A DNA stretch of 64,000 bases from Candidatus Afararchaeum irisae (GTDB taxonomy: Archaea; Halobacteriota; Halobacteria; Halobacteriales; Afararchaeaceae), in NCBI GenBank assembly GCA_034190545.1, contig JAXIOF010000016.1:61205-125204 (forward strand). Direction: 5' to 3'. Under the pieces are notes generated by a model that saw nothing but the letters and a program-made list of their open reading frames with translations, searched no databases and was not told where the DNA came from. Below are positions 27,844 through 37,965 of the stretch, one piece after another (within the stretch, counting starts at the first letter, position 1; each line of letters begins with the position of its first letter). The translations under genes and the position numbers were made by a program.

Positions 27844-27883
27844 GAGGCATGCGAACGCGCCTCATCTTATTTATATTATTTAT
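27844..27883 (+). terminator. Hairpin followed by T/A-rich tract after tRNA-Trp
   Basis: GAGGC (27844-27848) and GCCTC (27859-27863) can form a 5-bp stem, followed by ATCTTATTTATATTATTTATC. It may terminate the tRNA-Trp transcript. The AT-rich tract could equally be a relic of the neighbouring mobile element end. Confidence 0.35.
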
Positions 27884-27889
27884 CTAAAA

Positions 27890-28240
27890 TGCAGGCGGGC
27901 AAGACCCCTTCCTCAAGGAGTGTTGCGAATCAGAGATTCGCATACGTATGAAAATCTCCGATTTTCAACACAACGCAGGGAGCGAAGCGACCGAGTAGCG
28001 TTAACGAGACGCAGAGCGTCTCGTTCGCACATCAGAACGCTTCGCGTTCTGAGGACGTTCAGAAATCAAAGATTTCTGAGCCCGCGAGAACGGAGTTCTC
28101 GGGACGTTCGTGAATCGAAGATTCACGGGTCTTCAGAAATCAGAGATTTCTGTGATGCAGAAAACTCGTAGAGTTTTCTAGCACAAGCAAATCTTCGATT
28201 TGCATACGCAGTAGGGAGGGGATACGCCCGCCGTCATCTA
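27890..28240 (+). mobile_element. Decayed 3' end of an earlier TnpB element
   Basis: The segment starts with a readable remnant of a tnpB tail: the frame at 27902-27952 gives TPSSRSVANQRFAYV then stop, matching the tail APASRSV of the intact tnpB. The anchor CCTCAAGGAG (27911-27920) also occurs at 29585-29594. An array of ten hairpins follows, and the segment ends with GTAGGGAGGGG (28211-28221), close to GTAGGCAGGGG at the right end of the intact copy. I infer a truncated right end of a sister element. Confidence 0.6.
27925..28203 (+). repeat. Array of ten perfect triloop hairpins (upstream array)
   Basis: Ten short inverted repeats follow one another. Stems are at 27925-27941, 27950-27966, 28003-28025, 28032-28052, 28059-28079, 28085-28101, 28109-28127, 28134-28152, 28159-28179 and 28187-28203. 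Every stem is 7-10 bp with no mismatch, every loop is exactly 3 nt, and the closing pair is always C:G. Arm sequences differ from hairpin to hairpin. The spacer GGACGTTC recurs twice and GAGCCCG once. Loops include AGA, TCC, TTC, AAA, GGA, GAA and GTA. Confidence 0.85.
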
Positions 28241-28296
28241 CCAGTAAACCCCCAAATCCAAACATTTAAATTGGTTCTAACAAATAACGTAATAGA

Positions 28297-29634
<1,338 letters not shown>

Positions 29635-29768
29635 AGTTTGAGACGTTCGCTAATCTCCGATTAGCGAGCCAACGAGAGCAAAGCTCTCGTAACGTTCGTG
29701 AATCTTAGATTCACGAGCCAACAAGATCGGAGATCTTGTGACGAGCGCGTCAGCGCGAGCGAGTAGGC

Positions 29769-29785
29769 AGGGGTAGTTCACCCCT
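29769..29785 (+). repeat. Right-terminal hairpin of the TnpB element
   Basis: AGGGG (29769-29773) and CCCCT (29781-29785) frame a 7-nt loop TAGTTCA. A hairpin at the right end is typical of IS200/IS605-group elements, and in TnpB systems the guide segment lies just beyond it. The upstream remnant carries a weaker version near 28216-28229. Confidence 0.6.
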
Positions 29786-29806
29786 ATCTGTGTACGACTA
29801 CTACGT

Positions 29807-30259
29807 ATGCAAGAAGGAGACACACCACCCGACTTCAGCTTAGAGAACCAGGACGGCGAGGAAGTCAGCCTCTCGGAGTACGAGGGAAGAAAGGTCGTCC
29901 TCTACTTCTATCCGCGCGCCGACACGCCGGGCTGTACGACTGAGGCTTGCGGCTTCAAGGACGTATACGACGACATAGAAGACGAGAACGCCGTGGTATT
30001 AGGTGTCAGCGACGACCCCATCGACGACCTCAAGAAGTTCGAGGAGAAGTACGACCTCCCGTTCGACCTCCTGAGCGACGAGTCGGGCGAGGTCGCGACG
30101 GAGTACGACGCCTACGGTGAGAAGAAGATGTTCGGCAACAGCTTCGACGGCGTCTTCAGGAAGACCTACGTCATAGACGAGGAAGGAAAAGTAGAGAAGA
30201 TATACGACGACGTGTCGCCTGAGGAACACGCCGAGGAGATACTCGAAGTTATTCGATGA
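29807..30259 (+). CDS. bcp: Peroxiredoxin, BCP type
   Basis: This 150-residue thiol peroxidase has PGCTTEACGF with peroxidatic C43 and a likely resolving cysteine C48, five residues later as in atypical 2-Cys BCP proteins. The fold follows PPDFSLENQDGEEVSLSEYEGRKVVLYFYPRADTPGCT and KTYVIDEEGKVEKIY. It reduces hydroperoxides using thioredoxin-like donors. Its 3' end overlaps the convergent biotin carboxylase gene by 11 nt. It lies just beyond the TnpB element's right end. Confidence 0.93.
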   Translation: MQEGDTPPDFSLENQDGEEVSLSEYEGRKVVLYFYPRADTPGCTTEACGFKDVYDDIEDENAVVLGVSDDPIDDLKKFEEKYDLPFDLLSDESGEVATEYDAYGEKKMFGNSFDGVFRKTYVIDEEGKVEKIYDDVSPEEHAEEILEVIR

Positions 30260-32033
30260 CTGCGATCAGGTCGTCCATGTCGATGTCCTGATCCTCCTCG
30301 ACTGCTATCTCCTGAACCGTTCCTGCGGTGTTGGTGATTATGTCGTTCTCCATCTTCATGGCTTCGAGGACACAGATGACGTCGCCCTCTTCGACCTCAT
30401 CGCCCTCTTCGACGTTGACCTCGACGATGGTGCCCTGCATCTCGGCGGAGACGACCTCGCCTGCCTCTGTCTCGGCTTCCCTCTTCTCGCGCTCGGCACG
30501 TTTCTTCTTCTTCTTCTCCTGTTTCTCCTTCTGCTCGTCTATGTCTCCCGCTCCTATCTCGGCGAGGTTTATGTTAAAGAGCTTGCCGTTGACCTCAGCC
30601 TTGAACTCGCGCTGGACGACGACGCCCTCTTCCTCATCCTGGACGACGTCTATGACATCGAGCTCCTCCATCGCTCTCTCGATGTCCTCCTGATCGATAT
30701 GCTCGTCGAAGTAGTTGGTCGTGACATTTCCGGCGACGAAGGTCGAGTCGTGGAGTATGAGCTCTAGGAAAGGCACGTTCGTCGTGACGCCGTCGACACG
30801 TAGCTCCCAGAGTCCACGTCTCATTCTCTTTATAGCCTCGTCCCTGTCCTCGCCCCACGAGATGAGCTTTCCGACCATCGAGTCGTACGACCCGACGATC
30901 TCGTAGCCGTTGTAGAGAGCCGAGTCCATACGTACGCCGTATCCACCGGGTGCGTGGTAGTTGGTGACCTTACCCGGCGTCGGAGCGAAGTCGCGTGAGG
31001 GATCCTCGGCGTTTATCCTGCACTCTATCGAGGCTCCGTCTATCTCGACGTCTTCCTGGTCGAAGTCGATCTCCTCGCCCTGGGCGATACGGATCTGCCA
31101 CTTGACGATGTCTATACCCGTCACCATCTCGGTCACGGTATGCTCGACCTGTATCCTCGTGTTCATCTCGAGGAAGTAGAAGTCGCCGTCCTCATACAGG
31201 AACTCGACGGTTCCCGCACTCGTGTAGTCGACCGCTTCGGCGGCGTCTATAGCGGTCTGTCCGAGCTCCTCGCGCTCCTCGTCAGTTATCGCGAGCGACG
31301 GCGTCTCCTCGACTATCTTCTGGTGCTCCCTCTGTATCGAACAGTCACGTTCTCCGAGATGGAGGTGGTTTCCGTGTTTGTCGGAGAGAACCTGTACCTC
31401 TATGTGTCTCGGGTTCTCGAGGTACCTCTCTAGGTAGACTGTCTCGTCGTCGAAGTAGGCTCGACCCTCACGTTTAGCGCCCTCGTAGGCGTCCTCCGCC
31501 TCTTCCTCGTCGTGTGCAATACGTAGACCCTTCCCTCCCCCTCCCGCTGCGGCTTTTATCGCGATAGGGTAGCCGTACTCGTCGCCGAACTCCTTGACCT
31601 CCTCGACCGACTCGGCGGGGTCTGTCGTACCGGGCACGGGCGGAACGCCCGCCTCCTTCATCTTCTCACGCGCCTTCGTCTTAGACGCCATTATGTCCAT
31701 CGCGTTCGAGGGAGGACCTATGAAGATAATCCCCTCGTCACGGCATCTCTCGGCGAAGTCAGCGTTCTCGGCGAGGAATCCGTATCCGGGATGTATAGCG
31801 TCGACGTCAGCCTCGTGTGCGACCTCGAATATGTTATCCTGATTGAGGTACGACTCGCTCGCTGCCTCGGGACCTATGTTGTACGCCTCATCGGCGTAGT
31901 CAACGTGTCTCGCCTCCTTGTCGACTTCCGAGTAGACTGCGACGGTGTCTATGTCTAGCTCCCTACATGCTCTCAGAACCCTTATTGCGATCTCTCCTCT
32001 GTTCGCGACCAGAACCTTGTCAAACTGTGTCAT
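30249..32033 (-). CDS. pccA: Acyl-CoA carboxylase biotin carboxylase / carrier subunit
   Basis: This 594-residue protein fuses a biotin carboxylase (about 1-450: VLVANRGEIAIRVLRACRELDI, IKAAAGGGGKGLRI, EMNTRIQVEHTVTEM) to a biotin carrier domain at the C terminus (VLEAMKMEN, biotinyl lysine K560). A Lys/Glu-rich linker joins them. It is the alpha subunit of an acetyl/propionyl-CoA carboxylase that carboxylates biotin and, with a carboxyltransferase beta subunit not seen here, makes methylmalonyl-CoA or malonyl-CoA. pccX lies 16 nt upstream in the same direction. Confidence 0.94.
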   Translation of the reverse strand: MTQFDKVLVANRGEIAIRVLRACRELDIDTVAVYSEVDKEARHVDYADEAYNIGPEAASESYLNQDNIFEVAHEADVDAIHPGYGFLAENADFAERCRDEGIIFIGPPSNAMDIMASKTKAREKMKEAGVPPVPGTTDPAESVEEVKEFGDEYGYPIAIKAAAGGGGKGLRIAHDEEEAEDAYEGAKREGRAYFDDETVYLERYLENPRHIEVQVLSDKHGNHLHLGERDCSIQREHQKIVEETPSLAITDEEREELGQTAIDAAEAVDYTSAGTVEFLYEDGDFYFLEMNTRIQVEHTVTEMVTGIDIVKWQIRIAQGEEIDFDQEDVEIDGASIECRINAEDPSRDFAPTPGKVTNYHAPGGYGVRMDSALYNGYEIVGSYDSMVGKLISWGEDRDEAIKRMRRGLWELRVDGVTTNVPFLELILHDSTFVAGNVTTNYFDEHIDQEDIERAMEELDVIDVVQDEEEGVVVQREFKAEVNGKLFNINLAEIGAGDIDEQKEKQEKKKKKRAEREKREAETEAGEVVSAEMQGTIVEVNVEEGDEVEEGDVICVLEAMKMENDIITNTAGTVQEIAVEEDQDIDMDDLIAVIE

Positions 32034-32049
32034 TTTTTGTGTCCCTCAG

Positions 32050-32316
32050 TTAGAACCTGTCAGCTCTTGACGAAAGTTTCCATCCGGAGCCCGTGAGACC
32101 CTTCGGAGTCTTCTTACCTCGCTCTCCCACGGTGGCGTAACGACCCGACATCTTCCACGAGTCTATCTCTTCTTCTTCCTCCTCCTCTGTCTCCTGTGCG
32201 GATATCAGAGCCGACACGGCAGCCGAGAGAGCCGCCATCTCCTCGTCGTCGGCGTGGTCTGGAATCCCGAGCTTGACCTTTCTGCCCGAGTCGTCCCGGA
32301 TGGTCTGATGTTTCAA
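32050..32316 (-). CDS. pccX: Small carboxylase subunit PccX
   Basis: This 88-residue protein matches the haloarchaeal PccX pattern: IPDHADDEEMAALSAAVSALI, a Glu run, then SWKMSGRYA and a WKLSSRADR end. In Haloferax mediterranei PccX is a third, essential subunit of propionyl-CoA carboxylase. The start is a TTG with CAGGTGA placed 7 nt upstream, better supported than any ATG in frame. GGTTTATTAG near 32351-32360 on the minus strand is a likely promoter. The call rests on remembered family features. Confidence 0.8.
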   Translation of the reverse strand: MKHQTIRDDSGRKVKLGIPDHADDEEMAALSAAVSALISAQETEEEEEEEIDSWKMSGRYATVGERGKKTPKGLTGSGWKLSSRADRF

Positions 32317-32498
32317 GAGTTACTCACCTGTCTCAAACTGTCCTTTTCGCTAATAAACCATTACGGTTTTCGACGGTTGCCCGGGACGTGCCTGACACAG
32401 CCTCCCAAAGACCCTCTCGAACGACAGCCTTATCAAAGTAGGAAGGCGAACTTACCCCATACCGACAGAGACTAATGCGGTAAGCGGCTAACCGGCGT
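32317..32498. promoter_or_regulatory. Divergent promoter region: pccX and the L3 operon
   Basis: This 182-nt gap separates the minus-strand carboxylase genes from the plus-strand ribosomal superoperon. On the minus strand GGTTTATTAG and the CAGGTGA ribosome-binding site of pccX are visible. On the plus strand GCCTTATCAAAG (about 32427-32438) could be the TATA box of the superoperon, leaving a leader of roughly 40 nt with a small CGGT/ACCG stem. Confidence 0.45.
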
Positions 32499-33377
32499 AT
32501 GCGAGTTACGTTACTGATCCCGGCGTCTCTGACATCCGAGACCGAAAGCGGACGCAGGAAAGCCTACAAGGTGGGCGAGATCGCGCGCGCTGCCTCGGTC
32601 TTCCGGTGTGACGAGGTGGTCGTCTTCGACGACGACCCCGACGAGGCGGACGAGATCAGTCTACTCCTCGAATACGCGGTGACGCCCCCCTATCTGAGGA
32701 AACACGTCTTCGAAAGGCGTGAAGAGCTCAGGTACGCGGGCGTCATGCCGCCGCTTCAGATACCGCCGCATACAGTCTCGCGTTCCGACAGCGAACGCAG
32801 TCGTGATGTAAGCCAGTACAGGTACAGACAGGGCGTAGTGAGTAAGATCGGCTCTGACGGACGCGTACGGGTCAATTGCGGACTGCAACACCCGGTCGCT
32901 CTACGTACGACGCAAGACGTACGTGAGGGCGAACGCGTTACCCTCAGAATACATTCGAGAGAGCCTCTGAGAGCCGAGATAGTCGACGAGGAAGAAGTCC
33001 CCGACTACTGGGGATACGAGGTCACTAGATCCTCGCTCGTCGACTGGATCGACGACACCGACGGCACAGTAGTAGCCACGTCTCGTAAAGGAGAGACAGT
33101 AGACTTGGACGAGATCCGTAGTACAGAAGAGACCCGGAAACGAGACGGTGACGAGAACGAGATAGGTGTCGTCTTCGGAGCACCCGGACGAGGTGTCCAC
33201 AGTATTCTGAGGGAGTACTACTCCGTCGACCAGCCGTCCGAAAGCTTCGACCTGACAGTCAACACAGTACCCGATCAGGGTACACGTACGGTGAGAACCG
33301 AGGAGGCGGTCTTCTCGTCACTCGCCGTGCTCAACATAGCAAGAGTGCAAGACAAGACGAAGACAAGGAGGACTTAA
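32499..33377 (+). CDS. SPOUT-class RNA methyltransferase next to L3
   Basis: This 292-residue protein begins MRVTLLIPASLTSETESGRRKAYKVGEIARAASVFRCDEVVVFDDD and ends with a knot-like segment FGAPGRGVHSILREYY. An inserted OB-like domain (YRQGVVSKIGSDGRVRVNCGLQ) sits in the middle. This is the archaeal family long noted as the first gene before L3 and proposed to methylate rRNA; human SPOUT1 is related. The exact target base is not known to me. It leads the superoperon by 3 nt. Confidence 0.85.
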   Translation: MRVTLLIPASLTSETESGRRKAYKVGEIARAASVFRCDEVVVFDDDPDEADEISLLLEYAVTPPYLRKHVFERREELRYAGVMPPLQIPPHTVSRSDSERSRDVSQYRYRQGVVSKIGSDGRVRVNCGLQHPVALRTTQDVREGERVTLRIHSREPLRAEIVDEEEVPDYWGYEVTRSSLVDWIDDTDGTVVATSRKGETVDLDEIRSTEETRKRDGDENEIGVVFGAPGRGVHSILREYYSVDQPSESFDLTVNTVPDQGTRTVRTEEAVFSSLAVLNIARVQDKTKTRRT

Positions 33378-33380
33378 GAT

Positions 33381-34373
33381 ATGCCTACTCCATCAAAACC
33401 AAGACGCGGATCCAAGGGATTCGGTCCCAGAAAGAGAGCGGAGTCGGAGGTTCCGAACTTCCGCTCGTGGCCCGAATCCGACACGACGGAGCTACAGGGC
33501 TTCGCGGGATACAAGGCGGGCATGACCCACGTTCTAATGGTCAACGACAAGCCCGACTCTCCCCGTGAAGGTATGACGGAGAGTGTGCCGGTTACTATAC
33601 TCGAAACGCCCCCGATCAAGGTCGGAGCCGTAAGGGCGTACCGCGACACACCGTACGGAAAGCGTCCGCTCACAGAAGTCTGGACGGACAGCTTCGACGG
33701 AAACGACGGAATAGACCGCACTCTCAACGTGCCCGAGGGGCACGACCCCGAGAGTGCTGAGGAGAAGATAAGAGACTCAATCGACGAGGTCTCTGAGATA
33801 AGAGCGATAACCTACACCTTACCCAACCTCGCCAACGTCCCGAGAAGGACACCCGACGTAATGGAGACACGTATCGGAGGCGGCTCGGTCGAAGACCGTC
33901 TCGAACACGGTCTCGAACTCCTCGGAGACGAGGTCAGAGCCGACGAGATACACAGGAACGGAGAGTTCCTCGATGTCTCCTCGATCACGAAGGGTAAGGG
34001 TACACAGGGTCCCGTAAAACGCTGGGGAGTCCAGCTTAGAAAGGGCAAACACGCCCGACAGGGATACAAGCGCAGAATAGGTAACCTCGGTCCGTGGCAT
34101 CCGTCACGTGTACGTTCGACGGTTCCTCAGCAGGGGCAGACGGGATACCACCAGAGGACGGAGGTCAACAAACGCCTCCTCTCGACCGGAGACGACGGAG
34201 ACGAGGTGACTCCCGAGGGCGGTATCACCGACTACGGAGAGGTCAAGTCGGGCTACATGCTCGTCAAGGGCAGTGTCCCGGGACCCAAGAAACGTCTCGT
34301 GAGGACACGTAAGCCCGTGCGTCCGAAGGGCGAGAACAGATACGATCCCGAGATCGAGTACATAAGCAGGTGA
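33381..34373 (+). CDS. rpl3: 50S ribosomal protein L3
   Basis: This 330-residue protein opens MPTPSKPRRGSKGFGPRKRAE and contains GFAGYKAGMTHVLMVNDKP, ITKGKGTQGPVKRWGVQLRKGKHARQGYKRRIGNLGPWHPSRVRSTVPQQGQTGYHQRTEVNKR. The central extension reaches the peptidyl-transferase centre. It is the first ribosomal protein of the S10-like block and is followed at 4 nt by L4. Confidence 0.98.
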   Translation: MPTPSKPRRGSKGFGPRKRAESEVPNFRSWPESDTTELQGFAGYKAGMTHVLMVNDKPDSPREGMTESVPVTILETPPIKVGAVRAYRDTPYGKRPLTEVWTDSFDGNDGIDRTLNVPEGHDPESAEEKIRDSIDEVSEIRAITYTLPNLANVPRRTPDVMETRIGGGSVEDRLEHGLELLGDEVRADEIHRNGEFLDVSSITKGKGTQGPVKRWGVQLRKGKHARQGYKRRIGNLGPWHPSRVRSTVPQQGQTGYHQRTEVNKRLLSTGDDGDEVTPEGGITDYGEVKSGYMLVKGSVPGPKKRLVRTRKPVRPKGENRYDPEIEYISR

Positions 34374-34377
34374 TAGA

Positions 34378-35127
34378 ATGGAAGCAGACGTATACACAGT
34401 AGACGGAGAAAAGAACGAGACGGTCGATCTCCCCGACGCGTTCGAGGAGGAGTACCGTCCCGACATCATAAGAAGAGCTTTCCACTCAGCCGAGGCGAAC
34501 GCGAAACAGCCCTACGGTGCAGACCCATTCGCCGGGAAGAGGACGAGTGCCGAGTCGTGGGGTAAGGGAAGAGGAGCCGCACAGGTTCCCAGAGTGAAGA
34601 ACTCGAACACAGCAGCGCGTTCACCCCACGTCGTAGGCGGAAGACGCGCACACCCCCCTAAGGCTGAGAAGAATATCGGCGAGGACATCAACGACAAGGA
34701 GAGGAAGAAGGCTGTCAGAAGTGCCGTAGCCGCGACGGCTGACACCGAAGTCGTCGCCGAGAGAGGACACGAATTCGACGAGAGCCTCGATCTTCCCGTC
34801 GTTCTCGATGCAGGGTTCGAGGATCTCGTGAAGACACAGGAAGTCGTCGACGTTCTCAAGGAGATCGGTCTCTACGACGACATAGAGAGAGCCGACGACA
34901 GGAAGGTACGTGCGGGACAGGGTACGACGAGAGGCAGGAAGTACCGCAGACCCAAGAGTATTCTCTTCGTGACGGCGAAGAACGACTACAAGGCGTCGAG
35001 AAACCTCGCAGGTGCCGACGTCGTCTCCGCCGAGGACGTCGACGTCAGAGACCTCGCACCCGGGGGCGTCGGAGGAAGACTCACGGTCTGGACAGAGAAA
35101 GCACTCGAGGTGCTAGACGAAAGATGA
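34378..35127 (+). CDS. rpl4: 50S ribosomal protein L4e
   Basis: This 249-residue protein carries the L4 loop motif KGRGAAQVPRVKNSNTAARSPHVVGGRRAHPPKAEKNIGEDINDKERKKAVRSAVAAT, which lines the exit tunnel. Its globular part continues with VLDAGFEDLVKTQEVVDVLKEIGL. It overlaps the L23 start by 4 nt (ATGA). Confidence 0.97.
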   Translation: MEADVYTVDGEKNETVDLPDAFEEEYRPDIIRRAFHSAEANAKQPYGADPFAGKRTSAESWGKGRGAAQVPRVKNSNTAARSPHVVGGRRAHPPKAEKNIGEDINDKERKKAVRSAVAATADTEVVAERGHEFDESLDLPVVLDAGFEDLVKTQEVVDVLKEIGLYDDIERADDRKVRAGQGTTRGRKYRRPKSILFVTAKNDYKASRNLAGADVVSAEDVDVRDLAPGGVGGRLTVWTEKALEVLDER

Positions 35128-35375
35128 GCGTCATAGTCAGACCCCATATCACGGAGAAGGCGATGGATCAGATGGACTTCGAGAACAAGATGCAGTTCAT
35201 AGTCGACATAGACGCCGCAAAGCCCGAGATATCCGAGGCGATAGAGTCGGCGTACGACGTCGATGTCGCTGACGTCAACACACAGATAACCATGGAAGGC
35301 GAGAAGAAGGCGACTGTGAGGTTCGTCGAGGAGGAAGCCGCACAGGATCTCGCTTCGAGAATGGGAGCGTTCTAA
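35124..35375 (+). CDS. rpl23: 50S ribosomal protein L23
   Basis: This 83-residue protein (VRPHITEKAMDQMDFENKMQFIVDIDAAKPEISEAIESAYDVDVADVNTQI) sits at the tunnel exit and binds the signal recognition particle and translocon. Length is typical for archaea, which lack the long bacterial loop. It overlaps rpl4 by 4 nt. Confidence 0.97.
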   Translation: MSVIVRPHITEKAMDQMDFENKMQFIVDIDAAKPEISEAIESAYDVDVADVNTQITMEGEKKATVRFVEEEAAQDLASRMGAF

Positions 35376-35390
35376 CAACGAGGTGAAAGA

Positions 35391-36101
35391 ATGGGAAAAC
35401 CAATCAGACAGCAGAAGGCAGGAAAAGGAAGCCCGACTTACAGGGCACCCAGTCACCGTTACAAGGCTAAGACCGAGCACAAGGAGACGGGCGACGAAGA
35501 GACGATGGTCGGCGAGATCATCGAGCTCGAACACGACCCCGCGAGGTCGGCACCCGTCGCACGTGTCGAGTACGAGGACGGAGACGTACGTCACGTTCTC
35601 GTCCCCGAGGGAGTCGGTGTCGGCGACGTGATAGAGGCGGGAGTCTCGGCTGACATAGAGCCGGGCAACACGCTTCCACTCGCCGAGATACCCGAGGGAG
35701 TTCCGGTCTGCAACCTGGAGATAAAGCCGGGTGACGGAGGTAAGATAGCACGGTCGTCGGGAACCGGCGCGTCTATCATAGCCCACGAGAAGGGCGGAAC
35801 AGTAGTACAGCTACCCAGCGGAGAGCTCAGGCAGTTCAACCCCAAGTGCAGGGCGACAGTCGGTATAGTCGCAGGCGGAGGAAGGCTTGAGAAGCCGATG
35901 CTCAAGGCTGGTAACAAACACCACAAGATGAAGTCACGCGGAGGAAAGTGGCCTAAGGTGCGTGGTGTCGCCATGAACGCGATAGACCATCCGTTCGGTG
36001 GTGGAGGAAGACAGCATCCTGGAAGACCCAAGTCGATCAGTCCTAACGCACCGCCCGGAAGGAAGGTCGGTGACATAGGAAGCAGGAGAACAGGAAACTA
36101 A
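35391..36101 (+). CDS. rpl2: 50S ribosomal protein L2
   Basis: This 236-residue protein starts MGKPIRQQKAGKGSPTYRAPSHRYKAK and includes LPLAEIPEGVPVCNLEIKPGDGGKIARSSGTGASIIAHE and VRGVAMNAIDHPFGGGGRQHPGRPKSIS, the histidine-containing loop near the peptidyl-transferase centre. A GAGGTGA site lies upstream within AACAACGAGGTGAAAGA. Confidence 0.98.
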   Translation: MGKPIRQQKAGKGSPTYRAPSHRYKAKTEHKETGDEETMVGEIIELEHDPARSAPVARVEYEDGDVRHVLVPEGVGVGDVIEAGVSADIEPGNTLPLAEIPEGVPVCNLEIKPGDGGKIARSSGTGASIIAHEKGGTVVQLPSGELRQFNPKCRATVGIVAGGGRLEKPMLKAGNKHHKMKSRGGKWPKVRGVAMNAIDHPFGGGGRQHPGRPKSISPNAPPGRKVGDIGSRRTGN

Positions 36102-36116
36102 CAACAAGGTGATAAG

Positions 36117-36521
36117 ATGTCAGAGTCAGAGCTACCAAGCAGAGAAGGAGAGTTCCAGTACAGGGGCTACAGCCTCGAAGAGCTCCAGGAGATGGATCTC
36201 GATGAGCTCAAGGAGATAATGCCCGCGAGGATACGCAGGACTCTCGAAAGAGGACTCGGAGAGGAGCGCGAGAAGCTCCTCGAACGCGTACGTGACGGAG
36301 ACGACGAGATACGTACACATCTCAGGGACATGCCCATACTCCCCGAGATGGCGAACACGACCTTCATGGTCTACAACGGAGAGGAGTTCGCACGTGTCGA
36401 CGTCGAGCCCGAGATGATAGGGCATTACCTCGGAGAGTTCGAGATGACGAGGAAGGACGTAGAGCACGGACAGGCGGGACTCGGAGCCACGCGCTCGTCG
36501 AAGTTCGTACCCCTCAAGTGA
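36117..36521 (+). CDS. rps19: 30S ribosomal protein S19
   Basis: This 134-residue protein has [34 protein letters not shown] in its archaeal N-terminal extension, then [67 protein letters not shown]. It lies in the 30S head near S13. The ribosome-binding site is within AACAACAAGGTGATAAG. Confidence 0.97.
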   Translation: MSESELPSREGEFQYRGYSLEELQEMDLDELKEIMPARIRRTLERGLGEEREKLLERVRDGDDEIRTHLRDMPILPEMANTTFMVYNGEEFARVDVEPEMIGHYLGEFEMTRKDVEHGQAGLGATRSSKFVPLK

Positions 36522-36526
36522 TACAT

Positions 36527-37018
36527 ATGGGAATCAGCTACTCAAAAGACGTAGACGAAGACACGACCGCGAAGGCGATAGGCCGTGACCGCCACGTGAG
36601 CAAGAAGGACTCCGTCGAGGTCGCACGTTACATAAAGGGAATGCAGGTAGACGAGGCGCGCGAGAGTCTCGAAAACGTGATCGAGGGCGACGAGGCAGTC
36701 CCGTTCAAGAAACACAACTCAGACGTGGGTCACAGGAAGAACATCGACGGCTGGGACGCCGGAAGGTACCCCGAGAAGGCGGCGAGCGAGATGCTCAAGG
36801 TACTCGAAAATGCGGCGTCGAACGCTGACTACCAGGGCTTCGACGCCGACGAGATGTACATAGAACACGTCGCCGCACACAAGACAGGAGAGGCGAGGGG
36901 TACTATGCCCCGCGCCTTCGGACGTGCTTCACCCGCCAACACCCCTATAGTCGACATAGAGATGATACTCAAACAGGAACAGGAAAACGAAGAAGCCGAG
37001 ACGGAGGGTGATGACTGA
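36527..37018 (+). CDS. rpl22: 50S ribosomal protein L22
   Basis: This 163-residue protein begins MGISYSKDVDEDTTAKAIGRDRHVSKKDSVEVARYIKGMQVDEARESLE and includes the tunnel-lining loop FKKHNSDVGHRKNIDGWDAGRYPEKAASEMLKVLENA and the AHKTGEARGTMPRAFGRASP segment. An in-frame GTG at 36518 overlaps the S19 stop, but the archaeal family starts at MGISY, so I used ATG 36527. Confidence 0.97.
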   Translation: MGISYSKDVDEDTTAKAIGRDRHVSKKDSVEVARYIKGMQVDEARESLENVIEGDEAVPFKKHNSDVGHRKNIDGWDAGRYPEKAASEMLKVLENAASNADYQGFDADEMYIEHVAAHKTGEARGTMPRAFGRASPANTPIVDIEMILKQEQENEEAETEGDD

Positions 37019-37965
37019 TGGCTAACGAGAGAGAGTTCGTGAACAACGGTCTCAAGAAGTCACGTATAGACGAGTTCTTCGAGGAGGAGCTCGGACGTGC
37101 TGGCTACGGAGGAATGGAGCTCGCACGTACGCCGATGGGTACCGAGATAGAGCTCCACGCCGAGAAGCCCGGAATGGTCATCGGTAAGGGCGGTAAGAAC
37201 ATACGTGACCTCACAGACAAGCTCGAGGAGAGGTTCGACGTAGAAGACCCCCAGATAGACGTTCAGGAAGTCACCGAGCCCGACCTCAACGCGCGTATAG
37301 TCGCCGACAGGCTCGCGAACGCGCTTGAGAGAGGATGGCACTTCCGCGACGCGGGTCAGACGACTGTGAGAAAGATAATGGACGCAGGTGCCCGCGGTGC
37401 AGAGATAGTCTTCAGCGGCAAGGTAACGGGTGCGCGTTCACGTGTCGAGAAGTTCTCCGACGGCTACATCAAGCACTGTGGAGAGCCCGCCGAGGAGATA
37501 GTCGACTCGGGATACGGAACCGCAGTCATGAAGCTCGGTACGATAGGCGTCCAGGTACGTATAATACCCCCCGACGCCGAACTCCCCGACACCTTCGTCA
37601 TAGAGGACGTCGAGGACGTCGAGGATCTCATACCCGAGGCTGAGAAGGCTGAGCCCGAAGTCGAGGAAGCCGAGACACAGGAAGCCGAGGGAATAGAGGA
37701 GATAGTCGAGGAAGAGACCGAGAGGGTCGAGGAAGAGGACGAAGAAGAAGCCGAAGCCGAACCAGAGCCTGAGGAAGAGACTGGAGCCGAGGAAGAGGAG
37801 GGAGACGAGACACCTCCCGAGCCCGAGACTCTCGACGACCTCGAGGAGATGTCGTACAGAGAACTCCAGCTTCTCGCGAAGGACGTCGGCGTAAAGGCGA
37901 ACCTCTCAAGGGAGGAGATGACAGACGAACTCGCCGACGAGTTCGGAGTCGGAGGTGATTCGTGA
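37018..37965 (+). CDS. rps3: 30S ribosomal protein S3 with long acidic tail
   Basis: This 315-residue protein has the KH domain segment [29 protein letters not shown] (GxxG = GKGG) and the C-terminal S3 domain [50 protein letters not shown]. From about residue 205 a highly acidic linker follows, closed by a small SAP-like helical unit ([27 protein letters not shown]). It overlaps L22 by one base (TGATG). Confidence 0.96.
   Translation: MANEREFVNNGLKKSRIDEFFEEELGRAGYGGMELARTPMGTEIELHAEKPGMVIGKGGKNIRDLTDKLEERFDVEDPQIDVQEVTEPDLNARIVADRLANALERGWHFRDAGQTTVRKIMDAGARGAEIVFSGKVTGARSRVEKFSDGYIKHCGEPAEEIVDSGYGTAVMKLGTIGVQVRIIPPDAELPDTFVIEDVEDVEDLIPEAEKAEPEVEEAETQEAEGIEEIVEEETERVEEEDEEEAEAEPEPEEETGAEEEEGDETPPEPETLDDLEEMSYRELQLLAKDVGVKANLSREEMTDELADEFGVGGDS

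Noticed and set aside
27844..27883. Left end of an insertion sequence at the GAGGC/GCCTC hairpin
   Set aside because: The stem is short and no matching copy is seen near the other border, so I list it only as a possible terminator.
27925..28203. CRISPR array
   Set aside because: The repeats are not identical units with unique spacers. It is the opposite: unique hairpins separated by recurring short spacers, and no cas genes are near.
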